Shown here piece by piece: positions 11,508 through 23,500 of a stretch of 64,000 nt of DNA; positions within the stretch are counted from its first letter, which is position 1; each line of letters starts with the position of its first letter. This DNA is from Narthecium ossifragum. Lineage: Eukaryota > Streptophyta > Magnoliopsida > Dioscoreales > Nartheciaceae. The notes under the pieces were generated by a model. It was not told the DNA's origin. It did not search any database and saw nothing but the letters and a program-made list of their open reading frames with translations. A program made the translations under genes and the position numbers. The DNA is taken from NCBI GenBank assembly GCA_963920575.1, contig OY986965.1, forward strand, positions 17,252,957 through 17,316,956, written 5' to 3'.

Positions 11508-12041
11508 TCCTAATTCCCCATCCTTTCCTACTTCTTTTTTGATAATGCCAAAGGGGGAGAAAAAGTGTGATGAAAATGTGAACAATAGCCCTACATTTCT
11601 ACATTTCAGATCTTTACTTTTGTATTTTGGAAAACCTTGTTTTGAAATGAAAGTCTTGTAATTTCAAGTTTTTCTGAATGATTTTGAATGGAAATATTAT
11701 ATGCAAATGTTGGAATCCTTTGAATGAAATGCAAATGTGTTTGGATATTGCTATGATGTATTAGTACAATGTTATAATCTCAATATTCAATATGAAATCA
11801 CTTCATGAAAGCATAAATGTTATTATTGAAAAGAAGTGAACATGCTAAAATCCAAACTATAATGTCAAACATATCTTGAATGGAACTTTTAATATCATTT
11901 TAAAGATATATGACTTATGTGCATCTTGAAAATTAACTTTAGAACACATTTTTTGAAAGAAAAGGATGCATTGGTTAAGGGGGAGTCAAAATATTTTATC
12001 ATCACATTTAAAAGGATTGTCATCATCAAAAAGGGGGAGAT
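11508..12041 (+). other. copia-1 3' untranslated region and polypurine tract
   Basis: AT-rich noncoding DNA ends in AAAAAGGGGGAGAT (12029-12041), the plus-strand primer. A related GGGGGAG motif occurs near 11552 and 11980. The corresponding region of copia-2 is 52602-53173. Confidence 0.75.
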
Positions 12042-13224
12042 TGTTGATCCTAACCTTGTTTTGATGATACCAATATACATTAAATGATAAAATATATGTT
12101 TAATATTTATTATCCCTTTAATTGGAAATCTAAAATTCAATATTTAAGTTATTTTTGTACTGACGGTCGATGCAAGGATCGACCGTGGGAATGTGACGGT
12201 CGATCCATGGATCGACCGTGGGAATGTGACGGTCGATCCATGGATCGACCGTGGTGAATGGAAATATGCGTCATTGGCTCACGGTCGATCGGTGCATCGA
12301 CCGTGGGAATTGGTTTTTCTTCACAGAGCCTGACGGACGATGCGGCGGTCGACCGTGGCGCATTAATGAAGAAAGTAAAGAAGCGACGGTCGATCGGTGC
12401 ATTGACCCTGAGATGCGTTTTTCTTCACAGAGCCTGACGGACGATGCGACGGTCGATGCGGCGGTCGACCGTGGCGCATATATGAAGAAAAGTCAAGGAG
12501 CGACGGTCGATCCGAGCATCGACCTTGGTAAGTTATTCTCTTAACAAAGGCTCACGGACGATGTAACGGTCGATGTCACGGTCGACCGTGAGAGTGACGG
12601 ACGATGCGTGGATCGATCGTCGAGCAAAAAGGCAGAGTTTTTTATACGTGACGGATGATGCATGGATCGACCGCCAGCAGCGCGCAGAGTAAAAAACTAG
12701 CCGTTGGAGAGTTGCAGAGAGCCGTTGGGGCTCCTTGTTGAGCTGGTTGAAGCCCAAGTATAAGTAGTTCCTTCAGGTAAACTTGGTATTACTTTCATCA
12801 TTATTATTGAGATCATCTGAGCAAGTTCTAGAAAAGATTTCTACTCATTCTCCCTTGAGCTAAAACCTTTGTAAACCTTCTTCAAGTGTGAAGAAGTATT
12901 TTGAGAGTTGTTCAACAGCAAGTGGTTGTGATGGCAAGGTCACCAAGCACCAGGAAGCTTGGAGGAAAAGCTTGTAAAGGATTTATAAGTAGTGGAACCT
13001 CAAGGAGAGCCTTGAGAGAAGTGGTCGTAGACCAAGAGTTGGGTCGAACCACTATAAATCGGTGTTATCTCTCTAACCCTTCCTTGATTTAATTCTTGCA
13101 TGCTATTGTAGTTAAGTTTCATTTCGTTTACAAGCATTCAAGCTGTTAGATCTTTTTCTATCTGAATTTTCAATCAATCTAGTTTTTCGAAAAGGGTCCA
13201 ATTCACCTCCCTCTTGGACCTTCA
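12042..13224 (+). repeat. 3' LTR of copia-1
   Basis: This 1183-bp repeat starts TGTTGATCC and ends GACCTTCA. A palindrome array occupies 12161-12672, and TATAAGTA lies at 12759-12766. It differs from the 5' LTR by scattered substitutions and includes about 210 bp of U3 missing there. Confidence 0.9.
12161..12672. repeat. Palindrome array, copia-1 3' LTR
   Basis: It includes two identical perfect 24-bp palindromes at 12196-12219 and 12229-12252 (half-site ACGGTCGATCCA), then repeated ACGGTCGATCGGTGCATCGACC-type inverted pairs and GACGGACGATGCG units. The array ends about 87 bp before the TATA-like box. Confidence 0.85.
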
Positions 13225-14007
13225 AGGAGCATCTCTCTAACGGTTTTAGACTCATCCTCTAAATGGATCTTATGCATGCAAATCGATGGATCTGGAGGGT
13301 AGCTCCTTTGATGGCTCATATCAACCTTCGGATGCTTGATCAACGGTTGAGGATGCATCGTGATCACTCGGGCATGATCTGGATGGTCCTGATTGCTTGG
13401 GACTCTTTGATCAGTTTCAGATCGAAGATCAGAAGCATTGGATCGAAGATCACGCTGATCAAACGGCTGGATCAAGTTTCAGTCTTGATCGGACGGCTGA
13501 GAAGCTGCCGGAGCTGGATCAGCGGCGAAACGAGGTCGCCGGAGAGCGGAAACGGCAAAGGAAGCTTCGCAGGGACCTGGAGATTCCATTCGTACGGTCT
13601 GATCGTTGGATGGGGCTTCGAAAACGTCGGATCTGAAGGTGGCGGCGCGGTGGAGTTCGTTGCCGGTGATCGCCGGTGTTGTAGTCCGAGACGGTGCTTG
13701 AGCTCGTCGAGAAAAGGTACGGGAAGGTCTTGGGACCTTTCTCGTGAGGTTTGATCTTTGGATCAACCTCGGAATATGGTGGAGTGGAGGAGGCCGGAAT
13801 AGGGAAGTTTGCCGGAGTTGAACCCCGGCGATCCAAGGTTCCTCCGTGGTCGTGTCGGCCACTTTGGCTTCCGGGAAGGACGCCAATGCTTCCTCGGTGA
13901 GTAGGTGGAGAGGACGGCGTCAGAGGGCGGCGTTGGGGTGGCGGCTCGGGGGCGAGCCGTCGGCGCGGATGACGAGCCGGGACGATGAATGGTCGACTCA
14001 GGGTGAG
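13225..14007. other. Unassigned GC-rich repeat-like DNA
   Basis: No gene is supported; the overlapping open frames on both strands look like a by-product of GC content. Part of it (around 13475-13560, GGACGGCTGAGA and following) resembles 43600-43690, the flank of chromovirus B. It is therefore repetitive, perhaps the leader or LTR of another element. The boundary with copia-1 at 13224 is sharp. Confidence 0.4.
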
Positions 14008-14481
14008 CTAGGCGTGGGTGAGGGTGGTGAGCCGATGGTTAGCCGCAGCTTGAGCCAGGGACGGGCTGAATCCTAGGAGGAGAGAGAAAACCAGGGGAAA
14101 TTCCGGAAAAATATGGAAAAATAGGGGAAAATCAGGAGAAGGTGGTAGAAAGTTTTCACCCTGGTCTGGCGGAATTAAACTCGGAGTTGCAATGAGAGTT
14201 GCTCTCGGAGTTGCAATGAGAGTTGCTCTCGGAGTTGTAGTAGGAGCATTCCTAATCCGAGTTGGCTCGGGATTAGATTCCGCAATCTTGATCGCATCTG
14301 GGGTAGGGGTCAGACTCGAAATCTGAATACCTGTAAGACTTGTTTGAGTCATAGTTGACCATCTACAGGAGATCTGCTCCATTTTCCTGCTACCGCGTTC
14401 CGTCACGGTTAAACAAAGATTTACCTCGGCCTGCAGACTCTTAATTTGCTGTTCCCACCACTCTTGGGATACTCCTGACAT
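14008..14481 (-). pseudogene. Possible gag start of repeat G
   Basis: The minus-strand frame from an ATG at 14481 encodes about 157 residues starting MSGVSQEWWEQQIKSLQAEV. This is a short helical segment followed by a Thr/Pro-rich part with a tandem TPRATLIA repeat. Just upstream on the minus strand is CGTATCAGAGCTCCG, which resembles a Met-tRNA primer binding site. That layout suggests the beginning of a retrotransposon internal region, but no capsid signature or zinc knuckle is visible. It may be only a remnant. Confidence 0.35.
14189..14240. repeat. Short tandem repeat, 24-bp unit
   Basis: The unit GGAGTTGCAATGAGAGTTGC plus TCTC is repeated just over twice. On the minus strand it encodes the duplicated TPRATLIA peptide. 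It is a small local duplication. Confidence 0.7.
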
Positions 14482-14534
14482 GATGGCGAAGTTTCCAGAA
14501 GGTTCTGAACCGCACAGTCGGTGGAACGGAGCTC

Positions 14535-14994
14535 TGATACGAGCGGTCTACTCGTAATCCTCTCGTATCGGGTCTCTACTGCTCCAATCGATCATAATTG
14601 GCCTGATCGGACCTGATTGAGTTCAATTGGCTAATCTGGCTTAAGCTGGTTCGGATCTGACTGAGCCTGATTAGATAGGACTTGACTGGGTCAAGTCTGA
14701 TTGGTTGATTGGCGCAAGGAATTGAATCTGGCTCGAATTGGGTTAAGTGGCTTGGCTGAACCGGCTTAAGTCGGCTGAGCCAATTTGGTTGGGCTGAACC
14801 GGCCTGGATCCGAGGGCTGAGAGTCGCCGAAGTGGATTGCCGGCGTAGGAGACGGAGTTCCGGTTGCAGGGGAAGGCGCCGGAGAGGACGACGGAGGAAG
14901 AGGAGAAGCTGGCCGAGGTTGTGGGGCTTGAGGAAAGAGGATGGAGGCCTTGGTCGGCGACGGGGACGGGCGGAGAGGCTGGACGGAGGTAGAC
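14535..14994 (-). repeat. Repeat G, probable LTR segment 1 (U5/leader)
   Basis: The interval begins next to the putative primer binding site of G. It consists of GATTGG/GGCTGAACC-rich sequence followed by a purine-rich CGGAGGA stretch. I infer that 29972-30120 and 51878-52335 are its continuation, because each joins at an LTR terminus and a minus-strand TATA box appears in the last piece. The insertion of C0 interrupts it at 14994. Confidence 0.45.
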
Positions 14995-16459
14995 TGTCGC
15001 GCCCCGACCCGCGTAGGCCCAACCGGGCCGGGCGACGCGAAGCGGAACCTAACCTACTGCGAAAATTTTGGCGAGGTTCCCTCTATTCGTAGTGGTTACC
15101 CTAGCAAAACATAATCATTCTGCATTATACAAATATTACAACCCAAAGACTGAAACTGGATATTTATATACAATCCTCAAACATGGAAATTATACATTTA
15201 TCACTCCCGTAGGAGACTATCTATAACAAAAGGGTAAACAACTGTAAGATCGCCACCTCTCAAGCACCGCCAGACGCCGCCACGTCACCAAACATCGGCC
15301 CGATAGGGGTGACCGAAGAAGAGCTAGCGCCAGCATCTGCAAAACGCAGCCCGGGTAGGAGTGAGCACTAAGCTCAGCAGGGACACTACACTATGACACT
15401 CACAAGGGAGGGAACACAACAGTGTCGCCTCCAAGTTTACCCTAGCTGTATACAAGGGTCCCATAACCCTACCGGAAGTCCGTGAGCGCAGGCCCAAAAC
15501 ACTGCAACTCTCAACAGGACACAGAACACCGTTTGGCGGGCCAGGACACCGCTGAGCAGGCACTCCTCCTCCCAAGAGTTTAGGAACACCGGACTCCGGC
15601 TACACTTCGGATACCTCTATAATCATCAAGCAACATGTATTCAGGTCAAACTAACCCTATCATCGAAAACGACTGAATACTACAAATCGAGTCCTGGACC
15701 AAGCTACCCGCAACGGTCCTAGAGCTAGATCCGGGCTACCCGAAAGCCCCGGATCGGCAACACCCTACACAGATGCAACTAATGCGCAACACAATGCATG
15801 TTATGGACATGCGCAGGATAGTACAGATAAACATGCAACAGTATGTGATGATATATCAAACAAGGTCTGGGTACGGCACCCTGCCGGCGCGGGGTGGTGA
15901 GCAGGTAAATAAGGTCTAAGGAGCTGCTGCAGTGGTACCACCACCAACTGCCAGCAGTCCACCACAACATCTGCACCGGGAAGCAGCCCCGCAAACAACA
16001 GCTTACAGATAATACAGATAAAGCCCTCGGCGCATGCCGACATGCAAGGCTAAGGAAAACTGTAGGGCTACGGGCCCGCTTATTCTAAACATCCCGGGAG
16101 TCATCACTCCCCCGGTTCACCACTGCCCTATTATAGGGCTAACATGCTTAAACATATGTACCAGGTATTAAGACAGTAAAGGAAACCGTCATACAAGGCC
16201 CCACGGGCAAAACCAGACAAATTCCTCTCCCTGCCATAGTTGGATCGATCCCTCCCTCAAGGGAGGATCGATCCCGCTATGGGCAGAGAGCGAATTCTCC
16301 ATACCGCGCCGAGTCCGATCGATCCAATGAAAGATCCGACTGGCGGTAGGGAACGTCCCATGCTAACCAAGGCACCGGGATCGATCGCCCACACCCGGGC
16401 CGATCGATCCGGTTCGGGACGGATCGATCCCACTCGCGACGAGGGGATCCCATGCTACC
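14995..16459 (-). repeat. C0 LTR, downstream part
   Basis: It is the reverse complement of the R/U5 half of the chromo-1 LTR, with about 10% or more divergence by eye. A palindrome array sits at 16241-16432 (GGATCGATCC and CCGATCGATCC units). The short open frames in this interval are not supported as genes. Confidence 0.85.
16241..16432. repeat. GATCGATC array, C0 LTR downstream part
   Basis: Five or six GGATCGATCC/CCGATCGATCC units occur within 190 bp. On the minus strand this is the transcribed portion of the LTR, corresponding to the second array of chromo-1 (17759-17993). Confidence 0.75.
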
Positions 16460-17287
16460 TGTCACACCCCGACCCAGAAAACCCATCCAGGACGGGGCGT
16501 GAGGGTTCCTATCACTATTCATCATCAACCGGCGCGATTCAAGCGGAAAAGATAAATAATTTAAACAATTGTATTCCAGAGGCGAACAGATTCAATTATA
16601 ATATATCATCAAGTTGTACAGTTCAGATTTAATACAAAAGCTCCCAAGAGACAGATATAATACAATACTCCAAAATCCTCAGAAGTTTTCATCATATACA
16701 TATATATCAAAATGTACAACAGATAATCCTCCAGCAACCTCAAGCGCCTCTGGATGTGCTCGCGCCGCCGAAGGCCGATCCGGTCGGCTCCACTGACGAA
16801 GAACTGCCGCCTGCACCTGCAAACGCAGCCCGGGTAGGAGTGAGCGATAAGCTCAGTAGGGTTCTACTCTACGGCACACTAAAAGGAGAAAAACAACAAT
16901 AGAGTTGTCTTCCAACTCAAGTCTAACGGATGCCACGGATCCCACAACCCTGTCGACTCCCCAAGGGATCCTACTCTTCTCAACCGACCACGCTGGGAAA
17001 ATCAACCAACACGCTGGGAGGAAAGAACCGGAACCAGTAGGATCGCCATTACCCAGCAGGAAACCACTGCCTGGGTGTGAGGACCCGTCCCTCCCCTCCT
17101 GTGGCTCGCTGTGGACCGCAAGGGCAATTTGGTAAATTGCACCTTGTCGGCTAGTTCCACACTCGCGCTTGTACACACACTGACCATGTTTGTGGTAATG
17201 TTTGCTTAGGATGGTTAGTGGAACCCGAGATCGAAAGATCCGGACTTAGGCCTGAATTCTCGCCTAAGTTTAGCTTTCAGCACAAAA

Positions 17288-17396
17288 AGGATCGATCCTC
17301 TCTAGCTAAGAGATCGATCCTCTTGTGCCAGAAAGTCAAGTGAGATCGTCATGAGGTGATCGATCCTTCCTTGAGTAAGGATCGATCCTTCATAGG
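17288..17396. repeat. GATCGATC array upstream of chromo-1 TATA box
   Basis: Five palindromes of the AGGATCGATCCT or AGATCGATCC type end about 20 bp before TATAAAG at 17411. The same array is at 24521-24625 in the 3' LTR. Confidence 0.8.
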
Positions 17397-17410
17397 TCGG
17401 TTCGGTTGCC

Positions 17411-17418
17411 TATAAAGC
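17411..17418 (+). promoter_or_regulatory. TATA box of chromo-1 5' LTR
   Basis: TATAAAGC follows the palindrome array by about 20 bp and is the best TATA match in the LTR. The 3' LTR equivalent starts at 24644. Transcription would start about 30 bp downstream. Confidence 0.6.
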
Positions 17419-17758
17419 AGACGAACCTTCTTCTTTGAAATTCTTTTGAAAATCCGGCGATTTGAGCTCGGATCTTGGGATTTTCGAAGGCGTTGAGGAC
17501 GATCCAAGGCCTAGCTGCTTGGATCTAAGCTGCGTTTGCTCCGGTAGGGATCCTACCGACATCTCTCTTCGGGGTTTTGAGTTTTCTGGTTTGATCTGTG
17601 GTTTATTGCTTAGATCTCCGTATATAGTTGTTGGTTTTATGTGTTTTTGTCGGTTTTAGACTCGTGGGGTTCTGATCTATCAGATCCCAGAGTTTCATGA
17701 AGTTTGGATGAGTTTTCCGGCGGTATTCCTCGTCGGAAGTACGCCGGAGAACCCATTG

Positions 17759-17993
17759 GGATCGATCCTCTTTGAGGAAGGATCGATCCCCTTTGGTGAG
17801 CCATACCCAGCCCGTGTGGGATCGATCCTCCTTGAGGGAGAGATCGATCCTTTGGTGGCTGGGGGACGACGGGTCTCTGTTTACAAGAGGATCGATCCTC
17901 TTGATGAGAAGGATCGATCTCTTTGGTTCACAGAGACGTGTTTTCCCTAAGTCCTGAAGGGATCGATCCTCTTGATGAGAAGGATCGATCCTT
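17759..17993. repeat. Second GATCGATC array, chromo-1 5' LTR
   Basis: About eight GGATCGATCC-like palindromes are spaced 15-35 bp apart downstream of the TATA box, so they lie in transcribed R/U5 sequence. The 3' LTR counterpart is 24992-25228. Confidence 0.8.
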
Positions 17994-19272
17994 TAGTGGC
18001 TTTGTATGACAGTTTTCCTTACTGTCTTGATATCTTGTACATATGATTAAGCATGTTAGCCCTATAATAGGGCAGTGGTGAACCGGGAGAGTGATGACTC
18101 CCGGGATGTTTAGAATAAACGGGCGGGTAGCCCTACAGCTTTCCATAGCCTTGCATGCCGGCGTGCGCCGAGGGCCTTATCTGCTATATCTGTAAGCTGT
18201 TGTTTGCGGGGCTGTTTCCCGGTGCAGGTGTTGTGGTGAACTGCTGGCTGCTGGTGGTGGTACCACTGCAGCAGTTCCCTAGACCTTACTTTAATCGCTC
18301 ACCACCCCGGGCCGGCAGGGTGCCGTGCCCAGACCATGTATTTATATCATCACATCCTGTTGCATGCTTACATGTTTTATTCTGCGCATGTTCATAGCAT
18401 GCATTGTGTTGTGTACTAGTTGCATCTGTTTAGGGCGTTGCCGATCCGGGGCTTTCGGGTGGCCCGGATTTATCTCTTAGGACCGAGCGGGTAGCTTGGT
18501 CCAGGACTCGATTTGTAGTATTCAGTCTTTTCGATGATAGGGTTAGTTGGACATGAATACTGTTGTGCTTGATGTTTAGAGGTCGTGTCGGCCTTGAGCC
18601 AAGTCGTGGTGTAGCCGGTACCCAATCCTTCTAGAACTCTTGGGTGGCAGGTGTGACTACCCAGCGGTGCTACCCGCCGACAGTGCCCAGGATCCTGTCG
18701 TGAGTTGGCAGTGCCGTTTCCTGTCTGACTGAGTGTGACCCAGTGTGTGACCAGTTCGCTGGAAGACCACGACTGGGGCACTCAGGGGTATCCGGTGGGG
18801 TTATGGGACCCCTGTGATACACCTAGGCTTTGCTTGGGGACGACACAGTTGTGTTTCCCTTCCTTTGTGAGTGTCGTAATGTAGTGTCCCTGCTGAGCTT
18901 AGTGCTCACTCCTACCCGGGCTGCGTTTTGAAGGTGCTGGCGCTAGCTCTTCTTCGGTCGCCCCTACCGGGCAGGTGTTCGGTGACGTGGCGGCGTCTGG
19001 CGGAGCTTGAGGAGCTGTGATCTGTCCGTGTACACCTTGGTTAGATAGTCTCCTACGGGAGCGATTTTGTATAACATTCCCTGTTTGAGGATTTGTACTA
19101 TATTCCAGCTTTGTGTGTTGAGCTTTATAATTGTTGTATAATACAGGATGATTATGCTTATTAGGGTAACCACTACGATTAGAGGGAAACCTCGCCAAAA
19201 TTTTTCGCAGTATGTTAAGTTCCGGTTCGCGTCGCCCGGCCCGGTTGGGCCTACGCGGGTCGGGGCGCGACA

Positions 19273-19473
19273 ACTTGGTATCAGAACATAGGCTGTAGAT
19301 CCCAGGGTGTTAGGATCAGGTTTCGGTTATGCTGAGCGTGGACTGGGATAGTTCTAGGTCTAGAACATCCTTGCATGCTCTCTTTGTGATGTGAATGTCT
19401 TCCGTTTTATTGAAATGTTGTTTGTTCGTCGTTCTGACGAGTGGCAACTCGTTTGTTGTTGGTGATCGTGCAG
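19273..19473 (+). other. chromo-1 primer binding site and leader
   Basis: TTGGTATCAGAACATAGG begins two bases after the LTR and resembles the Met-tRNA primer site with substitutions. A 170-bp leader precedes the gag ATG at 19474. Confidence 0.75.
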
Positions 19474-20502
19474 ATGTCGGGAGCTCGCGTCCGACCTCCG
19501 GTTGCCGGTCGAGGTGGGGCACGACCTGGTCGACCCGCCCGACCAGACGGGACGGTTCCTGTCAGGGTGGTCCGGGCTAGACGCACTATACCATCACCAG
19601 CGACGGTTTCAGTCGCGCAGGCGGAGGTCTTCCTCGGCGAGGAGGAGGCCCCCGTTCCTGTCGGCGGACTGGCCTCGGTGGCCATCTCAATGGCTTTCCA
19701 GCGGCTGAACCCTCCTAGGTTCAGTGGTAGGACTGGAGACCCGACTGCAGCGGACGAGTGGCTTGACGGAGTCACGTGCGTCCTAGAGGCTCTCTTCGTC
19801 GAGGATGACCGGGTTCGGGTCACCCTCGCAGCGTTCCAGCTTGACGGCGAGGCACGCGACTGGTGGCGCACTGTCCGGCACACCAGTGGCGGAGAGTTGC
19901 CGCTGTGGGAGGAGTTCAGGGTGATGTTCCTAGACGTGCACTTTCCAGCTAGTGCGCGTGACGCCCTAACCCGCGAGTACCAGTCCCTTCTGCAGGGTAC
20001 TCGCACAGTTCAGCAGTACGCCTCCAGGTTTACCCAGCTTGTCCGTTTTGCGGGGGCAGTTGCAGCAGACCCCGTAGCCAGGGTGCGGCAGTTCGAGTGG
20101 GGACTCAGGCCAGAGATCCGGCGGCAGACCAGCTCACACTGCTTCCAGGCGTACCCGGCGATCCTGAACTGCGCCTTGTCAGTGGAGGCGCAGTTGCGGG
20201 ATGACAGGTACCGGGCAGTTCCACCGGTACCTCCCACCAGTGCACAGCAGCGACCCCAGGGCAGGGGTGGGTTCGGTAGGGGACAGCAGCGTCGTCCGCG
20301 GCCCTTTCAGCAGCCGCCGCGCGTGCAGCAGTACCAGCAGGCACTACCGAGTCCACCAGCCCTGTACTTACTGGCAGCCGGGCCATCTGGGCAGGCTTCG
20401 TCAGGGGGGAGCCAGGGTCAGTCGCCTGATGGCGCGTCAGGCCCGTGTTTTCTCTGCGGGTAGCTAGGGCACTTCCGTAGAGACTGTCCCCAGCGAGGAG
20501 CA
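19474..20502 (+). pseudogene. gag: chromo-1 gag, stop inside zinc knuckle
   Basis: I chose the ATG at 19474 because upstream codons have only a GTG start. The capsid domain includes NPPRFSGRTGDPTAADEWL, AARDWWR-like and VMFLDVHFP segments typical of chromovirus Gag. An Arg/Gln-rich linker follows. The nucleocapsid CCHC knuckle is cut by TAG at 20461-20463, between CFLCG and GHFRRDC. The stop probably came from a Gln codon by one transition. The frame reopens without shift into protease. Gag would assemble cytoplasmic particles and bind RNA, but this copy would lack its nucleocapsid. Confidence 0.9.
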
Positions 20503-23500
20503 GTGCCGCAGGGCAGTAGAGGCGGAGGGTCCGGTGCTTGGCAGGGGAGCAGTGGCGGGCGCGGATCAGGGGCGGGACCGGGGCGTCCCAGGGACGGAGG
20601 CGGTCGACGGGGGCAGGTGTTTGCCCTCCCAGTGCGTGAGCAGCGGGACACCGTGCAGTTGTACCAGCCGCCACCGCAGAACCAGCAGCCGTTGCAGTAC
20701 CAGCAGCCGTTGCAGTTCCAGCAGCCGTTGCAGTACCAGCAGCCGTTGCAGTGTCAGCAGCAGTTGCAGTACCACCAGCCTCAGCAGTACCAGCAGACCG
20801 CAGCAGAGCCGTCCGTCCTCAGAGGTATCTTTCAGCTTTCTAGTTCTTTGGTAGATGTGCTGATAGACTCTGGGGCGTCTCATTCCTACATTGCTAGCAT
20901 GTGCGTGGCATCGCTAGGATTAGAGACGAGTCGGCTAGAGGTGGCACAGTCTGTAGACTCACCGATCGGCGGGACGGTCAGGGTGGACCGGGTCTGCCGA
21001 TCTTGTTCCTTGGAGGTTGGAGGCCTCCGGGTCTGTCTAGACCTGAGGGTGCTAGACATGACCGGCTTTGACGTGATACTCGGTATGGACTGGTTGGCAG
21101 CATACCGGGCCGTCATCGACTGTCGTCGCCGGAGGGTGGTTGCTTGGACACCCGACGGGACACGGTTTGTGCTGTTGGGGGATCGGTTCTCCACCGATTC
21201 CTTTGCTTGTGGTGTGGGAAGGCGTGGCAGCGAGCTTTCAGCCTTGTTGGCCAGCCTGTCCTTGTCCGGTTCTGATGGAGTGCAGCAGCAGTGCAGTTTT
21301 CCGAGGATCGTGTGCGACTTTGCGGACGTGTTCCTCGAGGTGTTGCCAGGGCTTCCACCGTCCAGAGAGGTCGACTTTGAGATCGACCTAGTACCAGGTA
21401 CCGCACCGATCTCTCTTCCGGCTTTCAGGATGGCACCAGCAGAGCAGAGCGAGCTGAGGACCCAGTTAGATGAGCTGACCGGCAGAGGCTTCATCCGTCC
21501 CAGCATGTCTCCCTGGGGGGCGCCAGTGTTGTTCGCAAAGAAGAAGGATGGTACCCTTCGACTTTGCATAGACTATAGGCGGCTCAACAGGGTGACGGTG
21601 AAGAACATGTATCCGATGCCGCGGATCGACGACCTGTTTGACCAGCTTCGAGGATCTTCAGTGTTCTCGAAGATCGACCTCCGCACTGGCTACCACCAGT
21701 TGAGGGTTCGGGATTGCGACATCCCGAAGACGGCATTCCGGACTCGGTACGGCCTGTACGAGTTCGTGGTAATGCCGTTTGGGCTGACGAACGCACCAGC
21801 AGCGTTCATGGATCTCATGCAGAGGATCTTCCGGCCTTTCCTAGACGAGTTCGTGGTGGTCTTCGTCGACGACATCCTTATCTACTCCCGTTCAGAGGCG
21901 GAGCACGAGCGGCACTTGGCGACAGTGTTGCAGCTACTTCGGAGGCATCGGTTCTTTGCCAAGGCCTCCAAGTGCGAGTTCTGGCTTGCACAGGTGGGAT
22001 TCCTTGGACACGTGGTGTCGGCAGCAGGGATCTCAGTTGACCCCGCCAAGGTCGAGGCCGTGGTACAGTGGCAGAGCCGAGGACAGTGTTCGAGGTCCGT
22101 AGTTTCCTGGGCTTGGCGGGCTACTACAGGCGGTTCGTGCGGGACTTCTCCAGAGTCGCATGACCGTTGACCAGACTGACACAGAAGGCCGTCCCGTTCG
22201 TGGGGGATGATGCTTGTGAGCAGGCTTTCGTGCAGCTGAGGACCAGGTTGACCAGTGCACCGGTGCTGATCGTCCTCGAGCGAGGCGTTGGTTATAGTGT
22301 CTACTGCGACGCCAGTGGTGAGGGTTTGGGGTGTGTCCTCATGCAGGAGGGCCACGTAGTTTCCTATGGTTCTCGCTAGCTGAAGAACCATGAGAGGAAC
22401 TACCCGACCCACGACTTGGAGCTAGCAGCAGTGGTCTTCGCCCTGAAGACCTGGCGGCACTACCTCTATGGCGAGAAGTTCTCAGTCTTCTCGGACCATA
22501 AGAGTTTGAGGCACGTTTTCACCCAACGTGACCTCAACCTGAGGCAGCGACGCTGGATGGAGCTACTGGAGGACTACGACTTCGAGTTGCATTACCATCC
22601 TGGTAAGGCAAACGTTGTCGCAGACGCGCTGAGCAGGCAGGTGAGAGACACAAGAGCAGCAGTTGCAGGGTTGTCAGCGCGGCAGTGGCAGGCACTCGAG
22701 ACAGCAGGCCAGTTGGGGCTAGAGTTCGAGGATCGGGGATCCAGCAGCTTCCTCTATGCAGTGCAGAGCATGCCAGCGGTACTGACCAGGGTGGTAGAGG
22801 TGCAGCGCAGCGACGCAGAGCTCGAGGAGTTACGCACCTCAGCGGGCACAGAGGGCACAGACGGAGACTGGGCAGTATCTCCAGACGAAGGGCTACGGTT
22901 CCGAGACAGAGTAGCGGTTCCAGCAGACCCAGTTCTTCGTGATGACGTCCTGCGAGAGTTCCATCACTCTCGTTTTGCAGTTCATCCCGGCGGCACCAAG
23001 ATGTACCAGGATCTTCGGCGACAGTTCTGGTGGCGCGGGATGAAGAGGGCAGTGACGGAGTTCGTATCGCGCTGCCTTACCTGTCAGAAGGTCAAGGCAG
23101 AGCACCAGCGAACTCCGGGGTTACTACAGCCGCTTCCACTAGCTGAGTGGAAGTGGGAGCACATCACGATGGACTTCGTGACCGGACTACCGAGGTCTCC
23201 TAGGGGGAATGACGCGATTTGGGTCATCGTTGATCGATTGACCAAATCAGCGCACTTCCTGCCTATGCGGGTGACAGACACGTCTGACAGGTTGGCCGGT
23301 TTATACGTCAGAGAGGTAGTCAGACTACACGGAGTGCCGGTATCTATCGTGTCAGACCGAGACCCCAGGTTCACTAGCAGGATCTGGTGAGGCTTTCAGG
23401 AGGCTGTCGGCACACTACTGACGTTCAGTACAGCGTTCCATCCGCAGACCGACGGGCAGTCAGAGCGGACGATCCAGATCTTGGAGGACATGCTGCGAGC

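Larger units (their letters stand above)
3692..13224 (+). mobile_element. SIRE-like Ty1/copia element (copia-1), degenerate
   Basis: The order is truncated 5' LTR, initiator-Met primer binding site, gag, protease, integrase, reverse transcriptase, RNase H, spacer, an env-position ORF, polypurine tract and a 3' LTR of 1183 bp. The integrase-before-RT order is diagnostic of Ty1/copia. The SIRE/Maximus-like gag and the extra 3' ORF point to that lineage. The first roughly 210 bp of the 5' LTR are missing at the junction with A0, so no target duplication can be scored. Coding frames are broken by at least four stops and several frameshifts, so it cannot be autonomous. Confidence 0.92.
17076..19272 (+). 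repeat. 5' LTR of chromo-1
   Basis: It starts TGTGAGGACCCG and ends GGGGCGCGACA. GATCGATC arrays lie at 17288-17396 and 17759-17993. TATAAAGC at 17411-17418 is the probable core promoter, placing the first array upstream and the second in the transcript. It lacks a 35-bp segment present in the 3' LTR, at 17998-18001. Confidence 0.95.

Noticed and set aside
12161..12672. CRISPR-like array of spaced palindromes
   Set aside because: Units are short, spacers vary in length and sequence, and every context is eukaryotic retrotransposon DNA.
13263..13886. Overlapping frames of 79-163 codons on both strands
   Set aside because: GC-rich DNA with no recognisable domain and no consistent start; partly repeated near 43600.
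18155..18397. 80-codon frame in chromo-1 LTR, identical at 25423-25665
   Set aside because: Identity reflects the LTR pair. No homologous frame is intact in C0.
20886..21569. 227-codon minus-strand frame over chromo-1 pol
   Set aside because: It is antisense to a clear protease-RT frame and is explained by GC-rich codon bias.
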